Shown here: positions 21,932-31,846 of the stretch, piece by piece
Position numbering within the stretch: position 1 is the first letter of the stretch
Layout of the letters: every line of letters starts with the position of its first letter
Assembly (NCBI RefSeq): GCF_000142805.1
Contig: NC_013084.1
Span: forward strand, 186,001 to 250,000
Direction of reading: 5' to 3'
From: Lachancea thermotolerans CBS 6340
Lineage: Eukaryota; Ascomycota; Saccharomycetes; Saccharomycetales; Saccharomycetaceae
DNA: 64,000 nt
The notes under the pieces: model-generated
What the model saw: the letters and a program-made list of their open reading frames with translations, nothing else
Databases searched by the model: none
What the model was told of the DNA's origin: nothing
Translations under genes and position numbers: made by a program

Positions 21932-22915
21932 ATGACGTCCAATAACGGAATGGCTATAGGGAAATTGACACCAGCGTTGGTCGCGGCACTCTTTGAAAGG
22001 GCACACGACAAGCAATTTATCATCCAACTTGAGAATTCAATGGTTGAATTCATGGGCTCACCCGCGGAAGCGTATCAATTGGAACCAATGAATTCCTATT
22101 ACAGACTTCTGGCTCATCATGTTGCAGAGTATCACGGATTGGGGCATTCGTTGTCTAGAAATAATGACGCATGTGTCGTGGTATTTAAGGGAGAGACTTT
22201 TCTAAGAGACAAATCCATTGTGCTACTTCAAAACCTTGATCCTTCGTGTGTAACAAATGCAGTAGACACACAGCGATCCGAAAGCAAGCAGAGTGCATCG
22301 AAGTCAATGATTGCCCAGGAAACAAGGCAAGTATATAATTCCGCTGGTCTGAAACCACTGGCCGCAGTATCAGAAAAAGAGGGGACCAGAACCCCAGAGA
22401 CCCCCAGCACCCCTAAAAAACCGATTCCTATTGAGGATGACTCGCCTCAACCGCATCAATTCGAGACTTCGCGATACAGGTTCAGACAACAATCTGAAAA
22501 ACCCCGGAGGCGCAAAAATTATAAAGGTTCCACCAACCGAACGGCTCAGCCTGTATACTTTCCTCCGCCACCTGCTTTTCCAGTCCCTTACATGCTCTAC
22601 AATCCATACCCAATGATGTTTGTGCCACCTGAGCGCCAATTCTCACAGTTCGCGCCGGTGGCGCCTGTTGGGCAATACCCAAACCCAAACCCGTTCATAT
22701 ACGGACATCCCGCCCACAATAAGGTCGAGCCTTACGGGCCAAACGGTAGCAGCAGTACATTCTCATCCATGAGGACGTACAAGACAGAGGACTCCGAGTC
22801 TTTGGAATCGTTAAGCAAAGACGCTTCTGAAAAGCAAGAGCCCAGGATGTCCAGGAAGGACTCTGAAACAAGCGTCGGAAAGATTAGTGATAAAATGGAT
22901 AAATTAGGGTTATAA
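21932..22915 (+). CDS. RBS1: Rbs1, R3H/SUZ-domain RNA-binding protein
   Basis: The first ATG of the frame is at 21932, giving 327 residues; the open frame reaches slightly upstream but only through non-ATG codons. Residues about 10-115 form an R3H region (NSYYRLLAHHVAEYHGLGHS with nearby conserved residues), followed by a SUZ-like basic stretch near residues 175-200 (ETSRYRFRQQSEKPRRRKNY). The C-terminal half is rich in Pro, Tyr, Phe and Asn (PPPPAFPVPYMLYNPYPMMF), typical of low-complexity RNA-granule proteins. S. cerevisiae Rbs1 (457 residues) is implicated in RNA polymerase III assembly and mRNA binding. This copy is shorter, mainly in the disordered tail. Its place between UFD2 and the PPH genes matches YDL189W. 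Confidence 0.88.
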   Translation: MTSNNGMAIGKLTPALVAALFERAHDKQFIIQLENSMVEFMGSPAEAYQLEPMNSYYRLLAHHVAEYHGLGHSLSRNNDACVVVFKGETFLRDKSIVLLQNLDPSCVTNAVDTQRSESKQSASKSMIAQETRQVYNSAGLKPLAAVSEKEGTRTPETPSTPKKPIPIEDDSPQPHQFETSRYRFRQQSEKPRRRKNYKGSTNRTAQPVYFPPPPAFPVPYMLYNPYPMMFVPPERQFSQFAPVAPVGQYPNPNPFIYGHPAHNKVEPYGPNGSSSTFSSMRTYKTEDSESLESLSKDASEKQEPRMSRKDSETSVGKISDKMDKLGL

Positions 22916-23036
22916 TGGGAGGAAATGGCTAGACATGCCTACACTAGATGGCTGCTACGTAGTTTGAAACAGACATGCAATCGCTGCACGCTGCTGGAAC
23001 GGAGAGTCTCTCGGACAAAAGCCCTACCCAGAGCGC

Positions 23037-23639
23037 TTATTTTTTGACTATCTCCACACCCCAGTTGAGCGTCAAATGATTAGTCTTGTCGTCATCAATG
23101 AATTTTGAGATCGCGCTGTAACTTCCTCTTGCTAGAAACCCGCTGGGGGCCTCGCTTTCGGGCAGCTCAACCTCGTAGAAGGGTTTCTTGGTGGTGTTGG
23201 GTGCGTAAGAGCCCAGGTGATCGTCGATCTTGTCGACTGCAATCCCGGCCTTTTTGATGTACTGGACATACCTTAGGCCAGTAATGATTTCGTGCTGTAC
23301 CTTGAAAGTGATCTTGAGCTTATAAATGGACTTCTCCTTAATCTTGTGTCGCGTGGACGCCAATTCCTTGAGAGTCTGGTCGTTGGTCAAGTCAAACGTG
23401 ATTGGTTGGCTCTCTGTGTCAACCAAAAGCTGAATTTTTTGAATAACCACTTTGCGCTTGTCTCCAGGGAATTCCAGAGGAAGTGTGTCCGAGCTCAGCC
23501 CCAAGCTTTCCTTCCATTTGGCCAGCGACTCATCTTCCGCGTCGAGCTTCTGGTACTCAGCCAGCGTCTTCTTTGCTGAGACCTTGTATCTGTCTGGGTT
23601 TTCATCCTGGAACTCTTTAAATTCGGTGTCGTCGCTCAT
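23037..23639 (-). CDS. RDI1: Rho GDP-dissociation inhibitor
   Basis: A 200-residue protein (S. cerevisiae 202). It has an N-terminal regulatory arm (about 1-60) with DAEDESLAKWKESLGL, then an immunoglobulin-like beta-sandwich that buries the prenyl group of Rho proteins (YKLKITFKVQHEIITGLRYV, then LGSYAPNTTKKPFYEVELPE), ending in LTLNWGVEIVKK. It extracts Cdc42, Rho1 and Rho4 from membranes. The ATG at 23637-23639 is the only sensible start. In S. cerevisiae RDI1 (YDL135C) lies in the sister tract next to PPH21 (YDL134C). Here an OHCU-decarboxylase-like gene lies between RDI1 and PPH21. Confidence 0.96.
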   Translation of the reverse strand: MSDDTEFKEFQDENPDRYKVSAKKTLAEYQKLDAEDESLAKWKESLGLSSDTLPLEFPGDKRKVVIQKIQLLVDTESQPITFDLTNDQTLKELASTRHKIKEKSIYKLKITFKVQHEIITGLRYVQYIKKAGIAVDKIDDHLGSYAPNTTKKPFYEVELPESEAPSGFLARGSYSAISKFIDDDKTNHLTLNWGVEIVKK

Positions 23640-23857
23640 CTTGTGGTTTCAACTAATGAAGTTGGCTGAAATCTATCCGTTCGATACTGAGAAGATATAT
23701 TTTTTCAGTCGGACTTTCCCGGTATCGAAAACGAAGACAATCGAAGACGACAATTCAACCGTAGTTAACAAAGTATAAAAACGGAAGAACCGTGGAAAAA
23801 TCGGTATGAAAAAGGGGGCTAGAACAGCTTCTTTGTGTATATATTGCATGCGTTGTC

Positions 23858-24418
23858 ATGAGCTTACCAGAATTTAATACCTTCAAGGCCGCTGATACTG
23901 ATTTCCAAACTGCAGTCCTCGAGACGTTGTTTGAGAAGAGCAACTCACTGATAAAACTAACACTCGAGGATGAACAATTCATGAACGCAGTAGGAAGTAG
24001 CTATTCTGAGTTCATAGAAAAGGTACGTGAGAGGCTGGTTCAGCTGTGCGAGAGCCAAGGCCAGCAAGAATCCGAAGAATCGCGCAGAAGCGAGTTGAGC
24101 GACATCATAGCTGCGCATCCAAAGCTCGGGGAGCCTAAGAAAGGACTTTCAGTGCATTCACAAAACGAGCAGCGAAACCTTGGAAATGGCGATACTTTGG
24201 AAGTTCAACAAGCTCTTAAGCACTTGAACGAAGTATATGAGCAGCATTATCCTGGGCTGCGATTTGTGGTGTTCGTTAACGGGCGCTCTAGGCCAGAAAT
24301 AATCCGTGTCATGGAAGGGCGAATCAATTCTGGAAATGCTTGGCTTGAGGAGGCTGGCCTGGCTTGCAACGAAATGTGCGATATTGCCAATGACCGGGTA
24401 CTGAAATATGTACAGTAA
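23858..24418 (+). CDS. OHCU decarboxylase-like protein (urate degradation family)
   Basis: A 186-residue protein with the OHCU (2-oxo-4-hydroxy-4-carboxy-5-ureidoimidazoline) decarboxylase fold. Visible family motifs are HPKLG at 87-91 (the catalytic histidine in characterised members), SVHSQNEQRNLG (about 98-109, with the Glu-Gln pair), LNEVYEQHYPGLRFVVFVNG, and RSRPEII before a final helix. In organisms with uricase this enzyme makes (S)-allantoin from the urate oxidation product. S. cerevisiae has no such gene at this locus and lacks uricase. Whether this yeast has uricase and HIU hydrolase cannot be seen here. It is divergent from RDI1 with a 218-base shared promoter. The ATG at 23858 is the first in frame and no break is present. 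The substrate is inferred only from family membership. Confidence 0.85.
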   Translation: MSLPEFNTFKAADTDFQTAVLETLFEKSNSLIKLTLEDEQFMNAVGSSYSEFIEKVRERLVQLCESQGQQESEESRRSELSDIIAAHPKLGEPKKGLSVHSQNEQRNLGNGDTLEVQQALKHLNEVYEQHYPGLRFVVFVNGRSRPEIIRVMEGRINSGNAWLEEAGLACNEMCDIANDRVLKYVQ

Positions 24419-24575
24419 TAGAACACTAGCGTTTATTGGCTTTTACGATAATAGTTTAACAAATACAAGCACCTTGGCAGGAAGCGAGAAGGGATGTGTG
24501 CGAGAACGAGGAGGCGAGGTAGAGCTCTGTAATAATTAGTGATTGTTGTTGTATCGACAGTTATTACACCATTAA

Positions 24576-25646
24576 TCATAAGAAATAATCCGGGGTCTTT
24601 CTGCTAACAGTGGGCTCACCGGGCCGCATCGAGGGGTCGTACTGGAGAAACTGGCGGTTGTGGTTCTCGTCCATTTCCATGATCGCAGCTTGATTGCCAC
24701 ATCTATAGCAATAGTTGGGTGCGCTAAAAATAGTCACGACGCTCTGCTGGTGAGACCACGCGTAACCTTCCATGACCAACTGGTGTGCTCTCGCGATGAG
24801 AGAGAGATCATTTGTGTGGTTGAACTGCTCGCTTATGTCTTGGCCAAAAGTGAAACCGGCTCCTCTTGGACTGATACCCCACCCACCTCTATCATCCGGA
24901 TCAGACCAGAGTAGATCGCACATGGGGCCCTCGTGGGGAACCTCCTGTATTCTATTGAGCTCTCTCACTTGGTCTATCGTCTCGATCATCGGCGACAGAC
25001 CGCCGTGCAAACAAAACACTTTGTTGTCAACTAATGCAGTGATGGGGAAGTAGTCAAACAGGTCCGTGAACATCTTCCAAACGTTGGCACTACCGTACTT
25101 CCGCAAACATTCATCGTAGAACCCGTAAACTTGCGTAATTTGCCTCGACTCGTGGTTGCCTCTGAGGATAGTAATTCTCTTTGGATATCTCACCTTCATT
25201 GCCACCAAGTATGATACGGTTTCCACCGAGTAGTACCCTCTATCAACGTAATCTCCCATGAACAGGTAGTTGGTATCCGGGCAAGGCCCGCCGATTTTAA
25301 ACAACTCTATCAAGTCGTGGAACTGACCGTGTACATCACCGCATATCGTTACCGGCACGTTGACAGGTTGCACGTTCTCTTCAAACTGGAGAACATCGAC
25401 TGCCATTTTGCACAGTCTGCTCACGTCGTCCTCGGATAGTACCTGGCACTTGCCTAGATGCTCAATCCACTGGTCCAGTTGCCCGATGTTGCCCGAATCA
25501 AGCTGGAGTGGCTTTGACGCCTTGTGGTCGGCAATTCCGGAAGAGCCCGGTCCCTCTTGGGCCTTGGACAGCGCATCTTCGTCTAGCGTAGGGTCGAGGG
25601 TTTCCTCGGTAGCGTCTTGCATTGGTACGTCGCTATCTATCTCCAT
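24576..25646 (-). CDS. PPH21: Protein phosphatase 2A catalytic subunit
   Basis: A 356-residue serine/threonine phosphatase with a roughly 50-residue acidic N-terminal extension like S. cerevisiae Pph21/Pph22, then the PPP core. Metal and catalytic motifs are GDVHGQ, GDYVDRG, GNHES, and HGGLSP near the middle. The C-terminus is TPDYFL, the tail whose final Leu is carboxymethylated by Ppm1 to control B-subunit binding. This single gene stands for both PPH21 (YDL134C) and PPH22 (YDL188C). It acts with Tpd3 and Cdc55/Rts1 in mitosis, TOR signalling and morphogenesis. The ATG at 25644-25646 is preferred because it preserves the acidic extension. Confidence 0.96.
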   Translation of the reverse strand: MEIDSDVPMQDATEETLDPTLDEDALSKAQEGPGSSGIADHKASKPLQLDSGNIGQLDQWIEHLGKCQVLSEDDVSRLCKMAVDVLQFEENVQPVNVPVTICGDVHGQFHDLIELFKIGGPCPDTNYLFMGDYVDRGYYSVETVSYLVAMKVRYPKRITILRGNHESRQITQVYGFYDECLRKYGSANVWKMFTDLFDYFPITALVDNKVFCLHGGLSPMIETIDQVRELNRIQEVPHEGPMCDLLWSDPDDRGGWGISPRGAGFTFGQDISEQFNHTNDLSLIARAHQLVMEGYAWSHQQSVVTIFSAPNYCYRCGNQAAIMEMDENHNRQFLQYDPSMRPGEPTVSRKTPDYFL

Positions 25647-26453
25647 TGTGGCAAAGTGCGGATGGGAAAACTGCGTGTGTTGATGCGCGAGAGCGAGCTG
25701 TGGATTGGATGTTATGTAGGCAGAAGTTTGGATCTAAGCCCCTAACAAATGACTATTCGTCTCACAGGTAATCCTGGTCCTGCTAATCCAGATCAGTCTT
25801 GGAGCTAGCGTCAAGTGTGGTTTGTCTTTGAAAAATCCTTTTTCAAAAACTACACTTCAAATGCTGTGATTTTCGCACCTCAAAAGTTCCCAACGTCGGA
25901 AGTTCTTGATTGCGATAAGACAGATATCCTTGGTGCCAGTGAATTGCACGCTCAAGATCTCTCTAATGCTTCTGACTAGTGCCACCGTCGAAAGGGGTTT
26001 TGGCTTTACCAGTAACTCCTAACTTTAAAAATTTCTCCTACTGGGAGGGTAACGAGAATCGTAGAGCGAGTTAACTGAAGAGGTGAGGAAGCTAATTGGC
26101 TTTCAATGCGCCTGTGGAGCGGAGCATTCCGCCAGCGGTAACGAGCCTTGTATCTGGTGGTCAGCAAGGCTCGATACCAGAGACGGTTCCTCATTTTTCG
26201 ATGGTTTGGCGCCTTGCTTCCGCCATGGCCAAAATCGCAAACCGACATTTACTTCACGACACCTGCGACACCAGCAGGCGCGCGCCAGTAATGCGTCACG
26301 CGAACGGGTAAATTGAGCGCGCTTCTACCGCCACTGGCTTTTTCTCCGTTAGCGCCTGCGTTTGTGTTACGCTACTGTCAGCGTCAGCGACAGTGAAATA
26401 TGGGAAGCTGAACATAGTATGACCCTTTTTGCAAGCACCATACACAGAGAACC
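25647..26453. other. Intergenic region upstream of PPH21
   Basis: These 807 bases hold the PPH21 promoter and the upstream region of the ORF at 26454. Short frames on both strands (70-80 codons at about 26.0-26.3 kb) have no recognisable features. No RNA gene seen. Confidence 0.45.
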
Positions 26454-27176
26454 ATGAGCGTTCTCGAGAGGCCCCTTTCCCATAACTCACCAGTTTTTGT
26501 TCCATCTCCAGAGTGCACTGCTCGGGCCTACACTCTGCCCGCGAACACCACTGGCGTACGACAGCTAGTTATTCGAAAACAAAATGGACGCGTTGTCGCG
26601 GCGAAAAGCCAGCTCATAGACCGCATGGAGGATGCCTTAGTGCGCTGGCGGCCGCCTGCGTCCTGCCACGCGGGCTCCACCGCCGCGCTTAAGGGGAAAC
26701 ACCCGTACCAGCAGGAATTGGACACTGACGTGGATCTCACAAGCGTGCCGCTGCATGCGTCGCTCGATTCGATCCGCCACTATTTCGACAACCTGGGACA
26801 CACAATATCGCGCCCGTGCTCGCAACGGCCGCCGAAGACAGAGCAGCTCGCCGGGTCGACGCAGTCGCCAGCATCTTCGCCTGCGTCTTCCGCAAGCGGG
26901 ATGGCCGTGCAGATCCGGCAGAGCGTGCAGAGCGCAGGCACACGCGGCACCACCCCTCGAGCTATGGCCTACGATGCGGACCCAGACAACATTGAAGCCA
27001 GGCCGGCGTCTTACAGTTTCCCAATTCCAGCCTACTACCTTCCGCACACAGACGCGTGCCCGGTGGGCGAATCTACGAGGGAGAACAACGAGGAGGCGCA
27101 TGGGTGCTGGGCTCAATGGACTACATTTTGGGACGAGCTCTGCGATGACCTGGCGGCGCTGTGCAGCTGTAATTGA
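26454..27176 (+). CDS. Hypothetical protein in the position of YDL186W
   Basis: A 240-residue frame starting with ATG. I do not recognise a domain. Visible features: a low-complexity Ser/Ala/Pro region (about 120-150), an AYDADPDNIEARPASYSFPI segment, and a Trp/Cys-rich C-terminus (HGCWAQWTTFWDELCDDLAAL then CSCN). It lies between the PPH gene and VMA1, on the VMA1 strand, which is where S. cerevisiae has the uncharacterised YDL186W (277 residues). Orthology is inferred from position only. A 201-codon antisense frame (26637-27242) overlaps it but has an arginine-rich composition typical of a shadow. The local GC content is above that of the flanks. It could still be a chance frame. Confidence 0.5.
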   Translation: MSVLERPLSHNSPVFVPSPECTARAYTLPANTTGVRQLVIRKQNGRVVAAKSQLIDRMEDALVRWRPPASCHAGSTAALKGKHPYQQELDTDVDLTSVPLHASLDSIRHYFDNLGHTISRPCSQRPPKTEQLAGSTQSPASSPASSASGMAVQIRQSVQSAGTRGTTPRAMAYDADPDNIEARPASYSFPIPAYYLPHTDACPVGESTRENNEEAHGCWAQWTTFWDELCDDLAALCSCN

Positions 27177-28363
27177 CCTTCTGCGGCCTCTTTCCGCCGC
27201 CCACAACACGGTGCTGGCGCTGGCAGCGGATGCTGGCGACACACCCGTACCATGTTACTTACGTGTTTAATGAACGAACTTGTGTAAGCTGAGACAAAAG
27301 CCGGAAGTAATTAGCGGCGATCTTGAGACCAGCTTCCTCAGAGGCGAGCTGGCGCTTCGCCTCAACGCGCCCCAGTACAGTGCGTCTAAAAAACGGGTCT
27401 ACAGAGAGTGTAATGTACTTTATATACAAAAATCACGGCCAGTGCAGCCCATTGCGACTCTCCGTCGCGCTGTGTAGCTCTGAGAAATGGTACGTTTCTC
27501 TATTGAGCTCTTCGGCACCTTCGATGACTGACGACCCGCAATTCGCGATGCCCCGCCGGGGCTCGCAGCACCTGTGTTACAGCCCTGAAAATTATGTATA
27601 GAAGCTCTGCGCGCGCTGCGCACGCTGCAGACACATCGCTCACTGAAAAAGACGGTGCGCTGAGTCCACAGATCGCGAGTAATCCATTCGTACCACAGCG
27701 AGACGGGCCCCGCAGGAAAAGGAAGTCCGAAAGCCCCAGACTGCGAAACCAATAACGGGTGACTCCAACTGGACGCAGCGCTGGGGGGCCTCACGCGCTG
27801 CTCGCTCTGCGTCTCCTGTCTAGCGCCATCACCCAATCGCATCATGAGCCGTCGAGGTCACATGCTTCCTGTAGATACAGAACGGAGTTGTGCGTGCGGA
27901 GTGATCAACATCACCTGACAGAGGTCTCGTTAGTAGCTATCAAATCTACCGTCGTCTTCCGAGGTTCTCCGGGTAACAGCTGTTTTGCAGCACCATACCA
28001 CTATTAACATTTTACAGGGGCCAAAACTGTTCATCTTAGATAAACTCTCCAGTCTTTAACGAACCAGCAGCCGAGCAGCGAACTGAGCTATTTGACCTAA
28101 TTAGCGTGCCACAGAGGTATTCCCCGCTTTCGACTACACACACACCCGTACAGCCCAAGTCGTTGTACTGAGAAATCTAGGTTCTGAACAGCTCCCGCCC
28201 ACAAGGTCCGAAAAGTTCGAAGCTTGTCAGTTTATCGTCAACAGAAAACACCCAGTCGGGAAAGCTCATCTCGATCAACTAGCAGCATCCCACCCACCCC
28301 GTTACACGCGGTTTTAGCTTTCTTTCTCACTCTACAGATTTTTCTCGTGCCACTCCCCTCACA
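27177..28363. other. 1.2-kb upstream region of VMA1
   Basis: No gene is supported here. Overlapping frames of 80-140 codons on both strands near 27.3-28.0 kb lack recognisable features. The final part must hold the VMA1 promoter and leader. No TACTAAC-type intron signal was seen before the VMA1 ATG. Confidence 0.45.
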
Positions 28364-30220
28364 ATGGCGGGCGCTATGGAAAATGCTCGCAAAGAGATCA
28401 AACGCCTCTCTCTAGAGGACCACTCGGAGTCCGAGTACGGTTCCATCTACTCCGTCTCGGGTCCTGTCATCGTTGCCGAAAACATGATCGGTTGCGCGAT
28501 GTACGAACTGGTCAAGGTCGGCCACGACAACCTGGTCGGTGAAGTCATTCGTATCGAGGCCGACAGAGCCACGATCCAGGTTTATGAGGAGACCGCTGGT
28601 GTCACCGTTGGTGACCCGGTCTTGCGTACCGGAAAGCCCTTGTCCGTCGAGCTGGGTCCAGGTCTTATGGAAACCATTTACGACGGTATCCAGAGACCTC
28701 TAAAGGCCATCAAAGACAAGGCCCAGTCCATCTACATCCCAAGAGGCATTGACGCGCCTGCCTTGTCCAGAGACATCAAGTGGCAGTTCAAGCCCTCCGC
28801 GGACAAGAAGGTTGGTGACCACATCGCTGGCGGTGACATCTTTGGCTCTATCTTCGAGAACTCCTTGCTCGAGGACCACAAGATCCTGCTGCCTCCACGT
28901 GCTAGAGGTACCATCACCTGGATCGCGCCTGCTGGCGACTACACCATCGACGAGAAAGTGCTCGAGGTTGAGTTTGACGGCGTTAAGTACGACTACACCA
29001 TGTACCACACCTGGCCCGTGCGTGTTCCCCGTCCTGTCACTGAGAAGCTGTCTGCCGACTACCCTTTGCTGACCGGCCAAAGAGTCCTCGACGCTTTGTT
29101 CCCATGTGTTCAAGGTGGTACCACCTGTATTCCAGGTGCTTTCGGTTGTGGTAAGACTGTCATTTCCCAGTCCTTGTCCAAGTACTCGAACTCTGACGCC
29201 ATTATCTATGTTGGTTGCGGTGAGAGAGGTAACGAAATGGCTGAAGTTCTGATGGAATTCCCAGAGTTGTTCACTGAGAGAAACGGCAAGAAGGAGCCTA
29301 TCATGAAGCGTACCACTTTGGTGGCCAACACCTCCAACATGCCTGTCGCCGCCAGAGAAGCTTCTATTTACACCGGTATCACTTTGGCTGAGTACTTCAG
29401 AGATCAAGGTAAGAACGTCTCCATGATTGCTGATTCTTCCTCGAGATGGGCCGAAGCTTTGAGAGAAATCTCCGGTCGTTTGGGTGAAATGCCTGCTGAC
29501 CAGGGTTTCCCAGCTTACCTGGGTGCCAAGTTGGCTTCTTTCTACGAAAGAGCTGGTAAGGCTGTCGCCTTGGGCTCTCCAGACCGTATCGGTTCGGTTT
29601 CCATTGTCGCTGCTGTGTCTCCAGCTGGTGGTGACTTCTCGGACCCTGTTACCACTTCCACTTTGGGTATCACTCAGGTCTTCTGGGGTCTTGACAAGAA
29701 GCTGGCCCAGAGAAAGCACTTCCCATCCATCAACACCTCTGTCTCTTACTCCAAGTACACCAATGTGTTGGACAAGTACTACGATGAGCACTACCCAGAG
29801 TTCCCTCAACTCAGAAACCGTATCAGAGAGATTCTGTCCAACGCAGAGGAATTGGAGCAAGTCGTGCAATTGGTCGGTAAGTCCGCTTTGTCTGACAGTG
29901 ACAAGATTACTTTGGACGTGGCCACTTTGATCAAGGAAGACTTCTTGCAGCAGAACGGTTACTCGACCTACGATGCCTTCTGCCCTGTCTGGAAGACCTA
30001 CGACATGATGAAGGCATTCATTTCCTACCATGAAGAGGCTCAGAAGAGCATTGCCAACGGCGCCAACTGGGCTAAGCTGGCTGATGCCACTGGCGACGTC
30101 AAGCACGCCGTTTCCTCCTCCAAGTTCTTCGAGCCTAGCAGAGGTGAACAAGAGGTCCACGGGGAGTTTGAAAAGCTGTTCTCCAACATCCAGGAGAGAT
30201 TTGCCGAGTCCACCGACTAA
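28364..30220 (+). CDS. VMA1: Vacuolar H+-ATPase catalytic subunit A, intein-free
   Basis: A 618-residue V1 subunit A, equal in length to the mature S. cerevisiae Vma1 (617). It has the nucleotide-binding P-loop GAFGCGKT, followed by [20 protein letters not shown] and the [19 protein letters not shown] segment. It hydrolyses ATP in the V1 head to drive proton pumping into the vacuole and Golgi. In S. cerevisiae an intein with a homing endonuclease (VDE/PI-SceI) interrupts the protein within YVG-CGERG. Here that site (around 29204-29242) is uninterrupted. Codon bias is strong. It lies upstream of convergent RPL41, like YDL185W-YDL184C. Confidence 0.98.
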   Translation: MAGAMENARKEIKRLSLEDHSESEYGSIYSVSGPVIVAENMIGCAMYELVKVGHDNLVGEVIRIEADRATIQVYEETAGVTVGDPVLRTGKPLSVELGPGLMETIYDGIQRPLKAIKDKAQSIYIPRGIDAPALSRDIKWQFKPSADKKVGDHIAGGDIFGSIFENSLLEDHKILLPPRARGTITWIAPAGDYTIDEKVLEVEFDGVKYDYTMYHTWPVRVPRPVTEKLSADYPLLTGQRVLDALFPCVQGGTTCIPGAFGCGKTVISQSLSKYSNSDAIIYVGCGERGNEMAEVLMEFPELFTERNGKKEPIMKRTTLVANTSNMPVAAREASIYTGITLAEYFRDQGKNVSMIADSSSRWAEALREISGRLGEMPADQGFPAYLGAKLASFYERAGKAVALGSPDRIGSVSIVAAVSPAGGDFSDPVTTSTLGITQVFWGLDKKLAQRKHFPSINTSVSYSKYTNVLDKYYDEHYPEFPQLRNRIREILSNAEELEQVVQLVGKSALSDSDKITLDVATLIKEDFLQQNGYSTYDAFCPVWKTYDMMKAFISYHEEAQKSIANGANWAKLADATGDVKHAVSSSKFFEPSRGEQEVHGEFEKLFSNIQERFAESTD

Positions 30221-30578
30221 GTGTCGGCACACAAGCCCCTGTAACCCCCACTATAAACCAATGTACGTGTCATGAAGAGGAGTGTCTGATAAAAAAAACT
30301 AAGTAACTAATTGTGCAAACGCTGAACTTTTGATACATGTAAAACAGGCAGCGCGGGGCGCTTAGCCACGCGAGCGAGATCGGCCCGATCCAAAGAAAAC
30401 AGTTTGGCGCAAAAACGTGCATTGACTATACAGTGAAATAAAACCTAGCTATATTAAACTGGGAGCATCCCAACACAGCCAATGGGCAGAAATCGCAGGT
30501 GAGATAATAGAAACATCTTGGTTAGTGGCCGACCTTGCGAGTCGGATTACACTACCTCATATGAAACTATCGATCCGC
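30221..30578. other. 3' region between VMA1 and RPL41
   Basis: This 358-base stretch is convergent between VMA1 and RPL41, so it should contain only 3' UTRs and terminators. An A-rich run lies at about 30291-30298. No gene is seen. Confidence 0.5.
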
Positions 30579-30656
30579 TTATTTGGATCTAGCTCTCACC
30601 TTCCGTCTCTTTCTCTTAAGTCTTCTAGTTCTCTTCTTTCTCCACTTAGCACGCAT
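30579..30656 (-). CDS. RPL41: Ribosomal protein eL41 (Rpl41), 25 residues
   Basis: A 26-codon gene read from the ATG at 30654-30656 to the TAA at 30579-30581. The product begins [20 protein letters not shown] and ends RARSK, 25 residues, 17 of them Arg or Lys. It is identical in length and, as far as I recall, in sequence to yeast Rpl41. eL41 bridges the two ribosomal subunits. Its place between VMA1 and the YDL183C homologue matches both RPL41A (YDL184C) and, with SRF1 downstream, RPL41B (YDL133C-A). It is too short for ordinary gene finding. Confidence 0.97.
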
Positions 30657-31846
30657 TTCGAGTTACTGAAAGTTGTGTTATAGTGTTCTACAGAAGGAAG
30701 TAAAGGGAAAAAGTAGAAGTACTTGTTGCAAAGACAAGTTTCGTTTTTCTACTCTTTTCATACCTTCCCCAGGGGAGCACTCCATGCGTGAGTCGGCACC
30801 CAACTGCTGTGAGGGTAACTCTCCTGTCGCGACATAGTAGAGCGCCCTAGGGTTTGTTGTTCGTGCTGTGACCACTGTCACTGGAGCCCTAATACGGCAA
30901 CGGGCTTTTCTGGGGCGCCAACGTGAGCCTTGGATGAGAGAAGAATGGTAGTGATTTTTTATTAACAATACATCTATATACAAGACAATTGGGCGTTAAG
31001 TGAGACCTTGGGGACGGGAGAAATCATGACGAAGTCGAGGCCTCAATGATAGCTAGTATCGCCGTCCAGGAGAGCATCAATTGCTTTCAAAAGCTCTCTT
31101 TTTCGTGAACTTCATTGCAATTAATCGCTAGAAAAGTGTTGATGTCACTTTGTACTAATCTGTCGTATTCTCAATTCGGTAAGTGTAAAAATGATTTTTT
31201 TTTGCAGGCGCTAGTCAATCGTAGGTCAGTCTCTAGGCAAGTAATAGATGTGTGGGTGGATAGGGCTTTCAGATCGCGACATTGGTGGGTGTCGAGGTGT
31301 TTTCAGAGAACAGTCTCACCCTTGGCTGATATCTTGAGAGGTTGAAACGTCATATGGTTCGAGGAAGCAGGGTGGTTGGTGAGGGCAGAACGCAAGCCTT
31401 GCGCTTGAAACCAGGCGGATAGGTTTCCGTGAGACGTTGTGGCCCTCATTGAAATATATTGTGTAATTGAGACCCGCTCACTTGCGTGAGCCGCGCCATA
31501 CTTGACACGGCGGGTTCTCAGACTCTCTTACCATGTCTGATCGAATTCGGTCGCATGCGGAGTGCATATATGGATTGGTAATAGCGGGGAGTGGGCTTTA
31601 TTTTGCGTTTACCAGACATTTATGCACTGTGATGGGCTTTGTTTCTTTGAGCCCTGCTTCTTGCCGATTTTCTTGTATAATGTTTAGTACGTAGACGCTG
31701 ACATTAGGTGAGCATCAGTATAAGTAACGCCAAGATTTCAAACAACAACAAAAACCCGACAGAGCCAAGGCTCATCATAGCGCTGTGTCCGTCACCGTAC
31801 ACAAAAAGTTAACATCTCTTCTATTCTTATAGGAATATTTATTGAT
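30657..31846 (-). promoter_or_regulatory. Long RPL41 upstream region with two Rap1-like sites
   Basis: The whole 1,190 bases lie upstream of RPL41, because the next gene (YDL183C homologue) ends at 31847 on the same strand. On the minus strand there are Rap1-like words CCACCCACACAT (31248-31259) and CGACACCCACCAA (31281-31293), about 600-640 bases before the ATG. A GC-richer, hairpin-rich segment lies at about 30775-30935: a 10-base palindrome TGTCGCGACA at 30825-30834, GTGAC/GTCAC arms at 30868-30881, AGCCC/GGGCT arms at 30885-30906. That segment could be leader, promoter DNA or an unrecognised RNA. No protein gene is seen. Confidence 0.45.

Noticed and set aside
28700-30232. 510-codon open frame antisense to VMA1
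   Set aside because: It is a shadow of the strongly biased VMA1 codons, rich in Ser, Val, Gly and Asp with no domain.
30666-30763. Possible 98-base 5'-UTR intron of RPL41 (donor GTATGA, acceptor TTTCAG, minus strand)
   Set aside because: The branch candidate CTATAAC fits poorly and does not show the 9-10 base spacing of the other introns.
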